Assembly (NCBI RefSeq): GCF_019396345.1
Contig: NZ_JAHKRM010000012.1
Coordinates: 124,001 to 188,000, forward strand
DNA from: Nonomuraea guangzhouensis
GTDB taxonomy: Bacteria > Actinomycetota > Actinomycetes > Streptosporangiales > Streptosporangiaceae
Length of the DNA: 64,000 nucleotides
Direction of reading: 5' to 3'
The first letter of the stretch is position 1. Every line of letters begins with the position of its first letter. The notes under the pieces were generated by a model. It saw nothing but the letters and a program-made list of their open reading frames with translations, had not been told where the DNA came from and searched no databases. The translations under genes and the position numbers were made by a program. Positions 50,215-58,866 of this stretch are shown piece by piece.

Positions 50215-50976
50215 ATGGACGCCTCTCGCTTGATGATGTGCCTGGCAGACGAATACGCGTTGCTCAGAGCCGCGGTCTCCGCCGCGCCGGACGCGGCGCC
50301 GGTGCCGAGCTGTCCCGGATGGACCACCGCCGATCTGGTCGCGCACGTCACCGAGGTCTATCTGCACAAGGCCGAGACGATGCTGCGCGGGGAGTGGCCG
50401 GAGCCGTGGCCGCCCGATCTGTCCGGTGAGGAGCCGCTGGCGGCGCTTGAGCGGTCCTATGCCGAGTTGGTGGCGGAGTTCGCCGCGCGGACCCCGGACG
50501 AGCACGCGCTCACCTGGTACGAGCCCGACCAGAGCGTCGGGTTCTGGATCAGGCGCATGGCGCAGGAGACGGTGATCCACCGCGTCGACGCCGAGCTCGC
50601 GGCCGGCTTGCCCGTGACGCCCGCCGCCGCCGACCTGGCCCTCGACGGGGTGGACGAAGGGCTCAAGGTGATGCTCGCGTACGACTTCGCCCTCTACCCC
50701 GAGGACTTCGCCGAGGCCGTGCCCGACAAGCCGAAGGGGGCGGCCATCGCGGTCGTCGGCGGGGAGCGCGCCTGGCTCGTCCGATCGTCGCCCACCGAGA
50801 TCATCGTCGAGGACGAGACCGCCGACCGGGCGGCCGAGCAGGCCGAGACCGTCGTGTCGGGGTCGCCCGACGAGCTGTTGCGCTGGGTGTGGGGCAGGGG
50901 CGGAGAGGTGTCGGTCACCGGCGACCCCGGCCATGCCGCCTACCTGCGCAAGCTCGTCTCTCTCGCGACCCAGTAG
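50215..50976 (+). CDS. Maleylpyruvate isomerase family mycothiol-dependent enzyme
   Basis: A 253-residue protein with a DinB-like metal-binding domain: CPGWTTADLVAHVTEVYLHK near the N-terminus (His ligand) and ETVIHRVDAELAAG (His) later, followed by a C-terminal SCP2-like domain. The family uses mycothiol, the actinobacterial thiol, in isomerisation or detoxification. The start ATG 50215 lacks a strong ribosome site. Confidence 0.88.
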   Translation: MDASRLMMCLADEYALLRAAVSAAPDAAPVPSCPGWTTADLVAHVTEVYLHKAETMLRGEWPEPWPPDLSGEEPLAALERSYAELVAEFAARTPDEHALTWYEPDQSVGFWIRRMAQETVIHRVDAELAAGLPVTPAAADLALDGVDEGLKVMLAYDFALYPEDFAEAVPDKPKGAAIAVVGGERAWLVRSSPTEIIVEDETADRAAEQAETVVSGSPDELLRWVWGRGGEVSVTGDPGHAAYLRKLVSLATQ

Positions 50977-50981
50977 CACGG

Positions 50982-51008
50982 TCCCGGCCGCATCGGGTGC
51001 GGCCGGGA
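50982..51008. terminator. Bidirectional stem-loop between convergent genes
   Basis: A perfect 11-bp stem TCCCGGCCGCA / TGCGGCCGGGA with a 5-base loop lies between the stops at 50976 (+) and 51020 (-). Confidence 0.7.
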
Positions 51009-51019
51009 GGCGGCGGGAC

Positions 51020-52921
51020 TTACAGCCCGCAGAGCTCCGAGAGGCTCTTGGCGGACTTCTGGCTGTTCTGGGTGGGCGTCTGGGTCGGCTTGGCGGCGTA
51101 CGAGCGCGAGGGCTTGACCGTGGGCGTCCCGGGCGAGGACGTGACGTCCGCCGCCTGCGCGGTCCGAGCCGTCCGGGTCGAGTCGGCGATCGCCTTGGCC
51201 GCGGCCAGCCGGATCTTGTGCCAGTCGGGACGCCCCGACAGGAACTCCGGCGGCACGAACTGCAAGCTGGTGATCTTGGCGCTCTTCACCTTGACGGCCA
51301 GCCCCACGAGCGGCTCCACCAGCTCCTGCGGGATGTTCGTCTGCGCGAGCCGTTTCGTCGCATCGGCGATCTTGCCGAAGTTCAAAATGATCTTGTCGGG
51401 TGTCGCCTGCTGCGCGAACGCGCCGATGACGCAGCGCTGGCGGGCCATGCGGGAGAAGTCGTCGCTGTCCACCCGCGACCGGCCGTACCACAGGGCCTGC
51501 TCGCCGGTCAGCTTCTTGTAGCCCGCCTTGATCACGCCCGCGGTGCCGTAGTGGCCGCCCCACTTGATGTCGCGCTCCACGCGGATCTTGAGGCCGCCGA
51601 TGGCGTCGACCAGGTCCGCGAAGCCGTACATGTTCATCATGGCGTAGTAGTTGATCTTCAGGTTGAGCGTGTAGCCGATGGCGTCCATCAGCGCCCGCGG
51701 GCCCCTGTTCTTGCCGCCCATGACCTGCGGGTTGTCAGTGGCGTACTGCCAGACCTCGTTGAGCAGGCCGCCGTTGGGCAGCTCCGCCATGAAGCCGTTG
51801 GGGAACTGCTTGCGCAGCGGCGAGGTCGGCGGGAAGTGCACGTGCTGCAGGTTGCGCGGCAGGCTGAACAGGACCGTGTTGCCGGTCTGGATGTCCACGC
51901 TGGCGATCGTCATGCTGTCGGTACGCACGCCGGTACGGTCACCGGCCGCGTCGCCGCCGATCAACAGGAAGTTCACCCGGTCCTTGCCGTTCCAGGGATC
52001 GTCCTCCTTGACCGGCGCGATGCTCGGGTCGTCCGTGCTCTCGGCGATGGGCTTGAAGATCTTCTGGGAGGCGTTGCGTACGGTCTGGACGGCACTCGCG
52101 GTGAGGGCGAAGGGAGCCATGACCGAGACGCAGAGCACGCCGACCACGATGCCGGAGATGATCTGGCCCTGCTGGTTCAGCCGGTTGGGGCGGAGCGCCA
52201 CGTACGACGTCACGATGATGGCGAACCAGATCAGCGCGAGCACCGAGGCGACGACGATGATCGTCATCTGCCCGTTGGCGCCGGCGAACACGGTGAGGTC
52301 GGACAAGTTGCGCGTCAGCCCGTACGCCGCCCCGGCCGCCAGCAGCACCACGTAGATGCCGAGCATGATCATGCCGGTACGGCGCCGTCCGGCGCGCAGG
52401 TGGGCGACGCCGGGCGCGAAGGCGGACAGCAGGGTCCAGCCGAGCACGGAGCCCAGGGTGAGCGGCTTGGCGAACTGCGGCGCCCCCGAGCCCGGCCGGG
52501 GCCGCGGCTTGGGCCGCCCGGCACCGGGAGACGCGGGACCGTGGGCGCCCGTGCCGCCCGAACCTTTGCCGCCCGAACCCTTGCCACCCGGAGCCTTCCC
52601 ACCGGGGCCCTTCCCACCTGGAGCCTTCTCGCCCGGACCGGTGCCGCTCGGACCGGTGCCGCCCGGACCGGTGCCGCCCGGACCTGTGCCGCTCGGACCG
52701 GTCGGGTGGGCGCCGGCCGGATGGGTGCCGTGGATGCCTGCGGCTGGGGGGCCCTCTGCGGGGGAGTCGTCCTGCGGTCCGTCGTCCGCGTCCGTTTCCT
52801 CGCCCGAGGGGCTGGTGCCCGAACCGTTTCCCGTTCCGGCTTCGGATGCTGTGCCCGAGCGGCGGGGAGCGCGCCGTTTTCTGCCCTCGGGCGCGGTGTC
52901 CACCCCATCGCGCTTGCTCAC
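51020..52921 (-). CDS. LytR-CpsA-Psr (LCP) family protein with Gly-rich repeat N-terminus
   Basis: A 633-residue membrane enzyme expected to attach polymers to peptidoglycan. GTG 52921 has AAGGAG upstream. The first ~140 residues are disordered, acidic, then a run of five-residue repeats (GTGPG, GKGPG). Four membrane helices follow (LGWTLLSAFAPGVAHL, MIMLGIYVVLLAAGAAY, TIIVVASVLALIWFAIIV, IISGIVVGVLCVSVMAP), then the LCP domain with NFLLIGGDAAGDRTGVRTDS, LFSLPRNLQHVHFP and GRSRVDSDDFSRMARQR, which hold the usual Arg and Asp residues. Extra helices are more than the single one usual in LCP proteins. Confidence 0.9.
   Translation of the reverse strand: MSKRDGVDTAPEGRKRRAPRRSGTASEAGTGNGSGTSPSGEETDADDGPQDDSPAEGPPAAGIHGTHPAGAHPTGPSGTGPGGTGPGGTGPSGTGPGEKAPGGKGPGGKAPGGKGSGGKGSGGTGAHGPASPGAGRPKPRPRPGSGAPQFAKPLTLGSVLGWTLLSAFAPGVAHLRAGRRRTGMIMLGIYVVLLAAGAAYGLTRNLSDLTVFAGANGQMTIIVVASVLALIWFAIIVTSYVALRPNRLNQQGQIISGIVVGVLCVSVMAPFALTASAVQTVRNASQKIFKPIAESTDDPSIAPVKEDDPWNGKDRVNFLLIGGDAAGDRTGVRTDSMTIASVDIQTGNTVLFSLPRNLQHVHFPPTSPLRKQFPNGFMAELPNGGLLNEVWQYATDNPQVMGGKNRGPRALMDAIGYTLNLKINYYAMMNMYGFADLVDAIGGLKIRVERDIKWGGHYGTAGVIKAGYKKLTGEQALWYGRSRVDSDDFSRMARQRCVIGAFAQQATPDKIILNFGKIADATKRLAQTNIPQELVEPLVGLAVKVKSAKITSLQFVPPEFLSGRPDWHKIRLAAAKAIADSTRTARTAQAADVTSSPGTPTVKPSRSYAAKPTQTPTQNSQKSAKSLSELCGL
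52555..52715 (-). repeat. 15-bp repeat array in the LCP gene
   Basis: About ten tandem 15-bp units encode (P-G/S-G-T/K-G/A) pentapeptides in the disordered N-terminus. Units differ by single bases (CCGCCCGGACCGGTG versus CCGCTCGGACCGGTG), so the array has diverged slightly and can change length in frame. Confidence 0.8.
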
Positions 52922-53056
52922 ACCGGCTCCTTCACACGCCTACCTGGCGAAACCCATGGTTTTTACGCCCCGTAGGGCACAAGATTGCCAGGAGTCTAGC
53001 TCCCATATAGGGACATCCAAGACAAGTACCCAACATGAGATGAACATGCCGTGACA

Positions 53057-54415
53057 TCACGAGGTGGTCGACGACGCTGCCATCCACGTGTTGCACTGGA
53101 AGGCCTGGTTCTTCTCCCAGCCCTGCCGGAACCACCGGTTGTTGTTCACCCTGTTCCCGTGGTCGCGGGGATATCCGGGATAGTCGCCCACCTGCCCGTA
53201 GAACCAGAAGAGGCGGGCGCGGTTCGAGGTGCTGACCGGGTAGGAGGCGGCCACGGACCTCATCCACATCCCGCCGAAGCAGGTCGCCTGGAGCTCCAGT
53301 TTTCTGCTGAGTGCCAGCTTGCCGCTCTTGCTGCTCGAGTCGACGGTCTGCTTCCACCAGGAGTCCATCACGCCCGAGATGTTCTGGACGTGGTGCCCGT
53401 ACTCGTGGGCCAGCATGCTGATGATCCCGCCGTGCCAGGAGATGATCTCCCCGTAGCCGCGCGCGTTGCCGTTGCCCTTGGCCATGGCCGAGGTGGAGGC
53501 GTAGATGGTGTTGTTGCGCGGGCAGTAGTACGGCACCATGCTCCCCGGCGACGGGTAGTCGCCGCAGGCGCCCCTGCCGCGCGTGGCCACGATCGCGTAG
53601 CTCGGCGGCGAGAACTGGATGCCCTGCTTCTGCATGATCGGCCCCCATGCCCGGTCCATGCACCTGCCGGTCTTGAGGATCAGCGCCTTGAGTTGGCTGT
53701 GGCTGAAGATGTTCGCGCCGCCGGCCGGGCAGCTCACCCTCGGCAGGGCGCCGGCCCGGTACAGGGTGTTGTTCCTCGTGCTCGTGTTGAGCGTGGCCCG
53801 CGTCGGCGTCTCCTGCTCGGCGGACCGCGTCGCCGTCGGCTCGCTGGAGTGCGACGGGCCATCCGATTCGTCCGGGGAGGGCGTCTCGTCGTCGTCATAC
53901 GAGTACGAGGAGGGGATCGCGACCGGCGTGCTCGTGTCATGCCTGGACGAGCCCTTGAGCATCGCCGCGCCGATCACCAGTAACACGAACAGCGCCGCCA
54001 TGGACCCGAACACCGCCCCGAGGACGCCGGCCACCCCCATGCCCGACTTCTTCCTCGGCGGCGGCCCCCACTGCCCCGGTGGCATCGGCGGACGCGGCGG
54101 GGGAGGCGGCGGCTGCTGAGGCTGCCACGGCCCACCCTGTGGCGGTCCGTACGGCCCGCCCTGCTGATACGGCGGCCCCTGAGGCGGATACTGCGGCGGA
54201 GGCGGGTACGGCTGCCCCTGCGGCGGATACACGGGCCCCTGCGGGGGCGGCGGGTATGCCGGGGGCGGTGCCGGCTGTCCCGGCACCGGGTACGGATGGC
54301 CGTAACCCTGAGGCTGCGGCTCCCGGTGACCCGGCGGCGGCCACGGGCGAGAGGGGGGCCGCTGGGGCTGACCTGGCCCTTGCGGCGGGGGTGGATGCTG
54401 CCCGTTGCCTGTCAC
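53057..54415 (-). CDS. Neutral zinc metallopeptidase (YpfJ-like) with proline-rich N-terminus
   Basis: A 452-residue membrane-anchored protein. GTG 54415 is preceded by a GGGGG ribosome site. The cytosolic N-terminus is a ~120-residue Pro/Gln/Gly/Tyr-rich tract (PPQGQPYPPPPQYPPQG), then one membrane helix (GVLGAVFGSMAALFVLLVIG) and an outer peptidase domain with the zinc motif LAHEYGHHVQN and the Glu-containing KLELQATCFGGMW. Cysteines in pairs suit an extracytoplasmic location. The function of this family is poorly known. Confidence 0.88.
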   Translation of the reverse strand: MTGNGQHPPPPQGPGQPQRPPSRPWPPPGHREPQPQGYGHPYPVPGQPAPPPAYPPPPQGPVYPPQGQPYPPPPQYPPQGPPYQQGGPYGPPQGGPWQPQQPPPPPPRPPMPPGQWGPPPRKKSGMGVAGVLGAVFGSMAALFVLLVIGAAMLKGSSRHDTSTPVAIPSSYSYDDDETPSPDESDGPSHSSEPTATRSAEQETPTRATLNTSTRNNTLYRAGALPRVSCPAGGANIFSHSQLKALILKTGRCMDRAWGPIMQKQGIQFSPPSYAIVATRGRGACGDYPSPGSMVPYYCPRNNTIYASTSAMAKGNGNARGYGEIISWHGGIISMLAHEYGHHVQNISGVMDSWWKQTVDSSSKSGKLALSRKLELQATCFGGMWMRSVAASYPVSTSNRARLFWFYGQVGDYPGYPRDHGNRVNNNRWFRQGWEKNQAFQCNTWMAASSTTS

Positions 54416-54616
54416 CGTGTATCCCCCTTTACTCGGTTGTCCTAAATGGGCGACTTGGGACGCCACCCCGCTGGTATTTGCCGAATTTTGGGCAGAAGCA
54501 TACCGATTTATCACCCGTCACAGAAGTCGCAGTGCCCGGCTACGGTCTGAAATCATTCGAGGTGATCTCCGCTATGTCCCGGACCGAGCGGCAGGTGGTG
54601 TCCTAGCTTCTTTGAC

Positions 54617-55486
54617 ATGAACCTCCAGCAGCTCCGCTACGTGGTCGCGACGGCGGAGCACCGCACCATGACCGACGCGGCCAGATCGCTGTATATCGCG
54701 CAACCTGCGCTTTCGCGCGCGATCCGCGATCTGGAACGGGAACTCGGCATGACGCTCTTCGCCAGGTCCGGACGCGGTGTCGTCGTCACCGCACAAGGCC
54801 GGCGAGTGGTCAAACTGGCAAGGGAGGCACTCGGCGCCGTACACGAGATCGAGAGCCTCACCAACCAAGGCAGCACAGGGGAGGCGGAGCTCCGCATCGC
54901 CTCCACACCCAGCCTCGAACCCGGCCTGGCCGGACGGCTGCTGCCCGCCTACACCGCCGAGCACCCAGGTGTCCGCGTGCACATCGTCCGTTGCGACGGC
55001 CGTGACGCCGTCGTCAACGCCATCAGGGATCAGCGGGCCGACCTCGGCCTGACCGATCTCCCCGTACCCACCGATCTGATCACCCATCCGCTCGAACGCC
55101 AGGAGATCGTGCTGATCTCCCCGCCCGGCCTCGACCTGCCCGATCCCGTACCCATGGGCAAGCTCGACGGGATGCGCCTGGCCCTGCCCGCACGGGGCAG
55201 CGTCCGGCGCAGGGAGCTCGACGCGATGTTCGGCAAGTACGCCGTCAGCCCGGTCGTGGTGCTCGAAACCGACGAGCGCAACGGCTGGCTCAACGCCGTA
55301 CGCAACGGTCAGGCGTCACTGCTGTGGTATCGCGGCATGGCCGACCAGGCCGGCCGGGCGGGCCTCGTGGTCCGTTCGCTGGAACCCGCGGTCCGCCGGG
55401 TCATCGCCGTCGTGCACGCCCGTCGCCGCCTGCCGCTGATCGCCCAGGACTTCCTGGCCACCGCCGAGAAAGGCACGGCGGCCTAA
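54617..55486 (+). CDS. LysR family transcriptional regulator
   Basis: A 289-residue regulator with the N-terminal winged helix-turn-helix MNLQQLRYVVATAEHRTM and IAQPALSRAIRDLERELG, and a substrate-binding domain (LRIASTPSLEPGLAGRLLP, LGLTDLPVPTDL). There is no divergent partner of obvious metabolic type; the upstream neighbour is the metallopeptidase. Target unknown. Confidence 0.93.
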   Translation: MNLQQLRYVVATAEHRTMTDAARSLYIAQPALSRAIRDLERELGMTLFARSGRGVVVTAQGRRVVKLAREALGAVHEIESLTNQGSTGEAELRIASTPSLEPGLAGRLLPAYTAEHPGVRVHIVRCDGRDAVVNAIRDQRADLGLTDLPVPTDLITHPLERQEIVLISPPGLDLPDPVPMGKLDGMRLALPARGSVRRRELDAMFGKYAVSPVVVLETDERNGWLNAVRNGQASLLWYRGMADQAGRAGLVVRSLEPAVRRVIAVVHARRRLPLIAQDFLATAEKGTAA

Positions 55487-55561
55487 CCCCCGTCCTGCGC
55501 CTATCGCCTTCGGCCGCTACCGCGCCCGGCCGGATGCGAGACCCTCACCCCTCACCTCAAC

Positions 55562-56908
55562 TCACCTCACCACCGGCAGTCGCACGACCGCCCGCAACCC
55601 CGGTGAGGCGTCCTCCAGATGGACCCCGCCCCCGTGGGCCCGCACGGTCTCCCGCACGATGGCCAGGCCCAGCCCGGCGCCGCCCTCGTCACGGCTGCGA
55701 CCCGAGTCGAGCCGCGTGAACCGGTTGAACACCCGCTCGCGATCCTGCGCGGGAATGCCGGGCCCGTCGTCGGTCACCGTCAGCACCCCGTCGGCGGTCA
55801 GCGCCACCTCCACCTTCGACGAGGTGTGCCGTACGGCGTTGTCCACCAGGTTCGTCAGCACCCGGCTCAGGTCCAGCGCGTCGCCGCGGACCACGACGGG
55901 ATCGCACACGGTCAGCCGCGCCTCGCCGTACCTGTCGACGGTCTGGCGCACCACCTCGTCGAGATCGACCGGCTCGCTCCTGGCGGGCACGCCGCCGCGC
56001 TCGTCCAGGCGGGCCAGCGCCAGCAGGTCCTCGGCGAGCCTGGACAGCCGCATCGCGTCCTCCATCACGCCCTCGGCCGTCTCGGGCCAGTCCTGGCCCT
56101 CCGGATGGCCGAGCGCCACCTCCAGCTGCAGCCGGATGCTGGCGAGCGGGCTGCGCAGCTCGTGCGCGGCGTCGGAGACCAGTGCCCGCTGCCGCTGCTC
56201 GGCCTCCTCCAGCCGGGCCAGCATGTCGTTGAGCGTGGTGGCCAGCGAGTGCACCTCGTCGCGCGACTCGGGCACCGGCAGCCTGCGTGACCTGGCGGTG
56301 TGCGTGATCTCGGCGGCGCCCCTGCGCAGCGCGGCGATCGGCCGCAGCGTCCGGCCGATGATCAGCCAGCTGGCCACGGCCAGCAGCACGATGAGCATCG
56401 GCGTGCCGATCAGCAGGATCCGGCCGGCCGTACCGAGGCTGGTCTGGATCTCGCCGATGGGCCGGGCCGCGATCACGGTCCGGCCGTGGTCGGCGCTGAT
56501 GACCACCACGCGCAGCGGCCCGGAGATCGCGTACGGCCGGCCGTCCAGGAACGTGGCCTGGCCGTCGCGCAGCACCTCGGCCCGCGCCCGCGCGTCCAGC
56601 AGCGGGACCAGCCGGTCGGCGCCGTAGGTGACGTCCGTGATGCGGCCCCGCTCGTCGATCACCTGCACGATCGTGCCGTCGTGGGTGGCGATCGGGCTGG
56701 TCAGCGTGCCCGCGTCGGCCTGCACCCGGACGGTCTGGGCCTGCTGCCGCGTCGAGTCGTCCACGGTGCCGATCAGCGCCCGGTCGAGCACGGTCAGCAG
56801 CACCGACGCCGAGATCGCCAGCGCCAGCGCGAGCACCGCGGCGGCCACGACCGTCAGCCGGAAGCGCAGCCCCTGGCGCCGCCACCAGACCAACGGCGAG
56901 TCAGCCAC
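55562..56908 (-). CDS. Sensor histidine kinase
   Basis: A 448-residue membrane kinase: N-terminal helix (RLTVVAAAVLALALAISASVL), extracellular sensor of ~130 residues, second helix (ILLIGTPMLIVLLAVASWLI), HAMP domain, HisKA with the phospho-acceptor H in VSDAAHELRSPLASIRLQ, and HATPase_c with LTNLVDNAVRH, VTDDGPGIP and GAGLGLAIVRE. GTG start at 56908 overlaps the response regulator by 8 bases. It pairs with that regulator. Confidence 0.95.
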   Translation of the reverse strand: MADSPLVWWRRQGLRFRLTVVAAAVLALALAISASVLLTVLDRALIGTVDDSTRQQAQTVRVQADAGTLTSPIATHDGTIVQVIDERGRITDVTYGADRLVPLLDARARAEVLRDGQATFLDGRPYAISGPLRVVVISADHGRTVIAARPIGEIQTSLGTAGRILLIGTPMLIVLLAVASWLIIGRTLRPIAALRRGAAEITHTARSRRLPVPESRDEVHSLATTLNDMLARLEEAEQRQRALVSDAAHELRSPLASIRLQLEVALGHPEGQDWPETAEGVMEDAMRLSRLAEDLLALARLDERGGVPARSEPVDLDEVVRQTVDRYGEARLTVCDPVVVRGDALDLSRVLTNLVDNAVRHTSSKVEVALTADGVLTVTDDGPGIPAQDRERVFNRFTRLDSGRSRDEGGAGLGLAIVRETVRAHGGGVHLEDASPGLRAVVRLPVVR

Positions 56909-57575
56909 CGTCGCCCGCCAGCCGGTAGCCCGCGCCCCGCACGGTCTGGATCGCGTTCCTGCCGAACGGGGAGTCGACCTTGCGCCGCAGGTAGCCCACG
57001 TACACCTCCACCACGTTCGGGTCGGTGTCGAAGGTGTCCCATACGTGCTCCAGGATCTCCGACTTCGACACCACCTCGTCGCGCCGGCGCATCAGGTATT
57101 CCAGCAGCGCGAACTCCCTGGGCGTCAGCTCGATCGCGCTCTCGCCCCGCTGCACCCGGCGCCGCGCCGGGTCCAGCGACAGGTCGCCCGCCGCCAGCAC
57201 GGCGGGCCGCCGCCCGGAGTCGCGCCGCAGCAGCGCGCGCAGCCTGGCCACCAGCACCACGTACGAGAAGGGCTTGGTCAGATAGTCGTCGGCGCCCAGG
57301 TCGAGCCCGTCGGCCATGTCGTACTCGCCGTCCTTGGCGGAGAGCATCAGGATCGGCACCCAGTTCTCCTCGGCGCGCAACTGCTTGCACACGTTGTAGC
57401 CCGACAGGCGGGGCAGCATGATGTCGAGCACCACGATGTCGTAGTCGCCGTGCCGGGCATCGTGCAGCCCCTGTTCGCCGTCGTGGGCGAGGTCCACGGC
57501 GAAACCCTCGGCCTGGAGCCCCCGCTGTAGCGCGGCCGCCATCCGCCGCTCGTCCTCGACGACAAGTACTCTCAT
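56901..57575 (-). CDS. OmpR-family response regulator
   Basis: A 224-residue regulator. Receiver: RVLVVEDERRM, phospho-acceptor Asp in IVVLDIMLPRLSG, Thr/Lys switch LTKPF. DNA-binding winged helix: LTPREFALLEYLMRR and DPNVVEVYVGYLRRKVD. I chose ATG 57575 with GGAG 9 bases upstream; upstream in-frame starts (57590, 57608) would run toward the CTGAGA repeat array. The kinase gene overlaps its 3' end. Divergent from the LolA-like gene. Confidence 0.93.
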   Translation of the reverse strand: MRVLVVEDERRMAAALQRGLQAEGFAVDLAHDGEQGLHDARHGDYDIVVLDIMLPRLSGYNVCKQLRAEENWVPILMLSAKDGEYDMADGLDLGADDYLTKPFSYVVLVARLRALLRRDSGRRPAVLAAGDLSLDPARRRVQRGESAIELTPREFALLEYLMRRRDEVVSKSEILEHVWDTFDTDPNVVEVYVGYLRRKVDSPFGRNAIQTVRGAGYRLAGDGG

Positions 57576-57598
57576 GTGGCGATTCTCCATTTCCTGCC

Positions 57599-57644
57599 CT
57601 GAGACCACGCTGAGAAGGCTGAGAGCCGTCTCAGCCGGTCTCAG
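57599..57644. promoter_or_regulatory. CTGAGA hexamer array, candidate response-regulator site
   Basis: CTGAGA occurs at 57599, 57610 and 57619, and its inverse TCTCAG at 57629 and 57639. The central pair makes a perfect 20-bp palindrome GGCTGAGA-gccg-TCTCAGCC. It lies between the two-component genes and the divergent LolA-like/ABC genes. Spacing of 9-11 bp fits OmpR-type binding. Confidence 0.6.
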
Positions 57645-57702
57645 GCTCGCCTAAGCATGCATGACGCAGGCTCTGGTCATCGACATACCGTTAAGGAGTG
57701 AG

Positions 57703-58866
57703 ATGCGCAGAGGCACGTTCGTGAGATGGGGAGTTCCGATCGCGGCCGCGGCCGTGATCGCCGGAGCGATGGGGGCCGGCCCGGTCATCGCCGCGGTGAG
57801 CGGCGATCCCGTGCTACCCGAGCGTACGGCGCAGCAGTTGCTCGCCGACGCCGTGGCGGCCACCAAGGACAAGGCGCCGCCGCCCATGTCCGGCACCGTG
57901 CAGCAGACCGCGTCGCTGGGCCTGCCCGCACTGCCGGACATGGGCGGGGCGTCACCGCTGAGCCTGCTGTCCGGCTCGCACGAGGTGAAGCTCTGGTACG
58001 GCGGCGGCGGCAAGATGCGGGTCGCCATGCCGACGCAGTTCGACGAGTCCAACCTGATCGTCAACGGCGACCAGGTCTGGTACTGGGACAGCGGCGACAA
58101 CACCGCCACCAAGATCAAGATGACGGGCGACGCCACAGCGCGGCACGCCACGCCCACGCCGGGGCCGGCGGACGTGACCCCGCAGCAGATGGCGGAGAAG
58201 CTGCTGGCCAAGGCCGACGAGCACACCGCCATCCGGGTGACCAACAACGCCCAGGTGGCCGGCCGGTCCGCCTACCAGCTCGTGCTCGCCCCCAAGGACG
58301 AGGGCTCGCTGGTCCAGGAGGTGCGGCTGGCGCTCGACGGTGAGACGTACGTGCCGTTGCAGGTCCAGGTCTACGCCAAGGGCTCGGCCGAACCGGCCTT
58401 CCAGGTCGGCTTCACCCAGGTGACGTTCACGCCGCCCGCGGCCGAGAACTTCACCTTCACCCCGCCCGCCGGGGCCAAGGTGAAGGAGCAGACGATCGGC
58501 GGCGGCGACCACAGCGAGCAGCAGGCGGAGAAGGCCAAGGAGACCGCCGAGGGCGTGAAGGTCGTCGGCGCCGGCTGGACCAGCGTCGCCGTCCTGCCCG
58601 CCTCGCTGGAGGATCTGACGGCCAAGCCGGAGCAGACGCCGGCCGACGGCCAGTCCCACAAGCCGTGGAAGGGCGGCACGGACGGCGCCGACACGAGCGC
58701 GCTGGTCGACAACGTGCTCAAGTCGGCCACCCCGGTCAGCGGCACGTGGGGCTCGGGCAAGCTGATCAAGACCAAGCTCGTCACCGCGCTGCTGACCGAC
58801 GACGGCCGCCTGCTGGTCGGCGCGGTCACGCCGGAGGAGATCACCAAAGCGGCGGGCACCAAGTGA
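57703..58866 (+). CDS. LolA-like/DUF2092-type secreted lipoprotein-carrier fold protein
   Basis: A 387-residue exported protein. ATG 57703 follows AAGGAG. An N-terminal signal/anchor (VPIAAAAVIAGAMGAGPVIA) precedes a LolA/LppX-type half-barrel (SHEVKLWYGGGGKMRVAMP, LIVNGDQVWYWDSGDNTATK, FTFTPPAGAKVKE). The C-terminal part is rich in Lys, Gln and Glu. Its stop overlaps the ABC ATPase start (GTGA), so the three genes form one operon, probably driven by the divergent two-component system. Confidence 0.82.
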   Translation: MRRGTFVRWGVPIAAAAVIAGAMGAGPVIAAVSGDPVLPERTAQQLLADAVAATKDKAPPPMSGTVQQTASLGLPALPDMGGASPLSLLSGSHEVKLWYGGGGKMRVAMPTQFDESNLIVNGDQVWYWDSGDNTATKIKMTGDATARHATPTPGPADVTPQQMAEKLLAKADEHTAIRVTNNAQVAGRSAYQLVLAPKDEGSLVQEVRLALDGETYVPLQVQVYAKGSAEPAFQVGFTQVTFTPPAAENFTFTPPAGAKVKEQTIGGGDHSEQQAEKAKETAEGVKVVGAGWTSVAVLPASLEDLTAKPEQTPADGQSHKPWKGGTDGADTSALVDNVLKSATPVSGTWGSGKLIKTKLVTALLTDDGRLLVGAVTPEEITKAAGTK

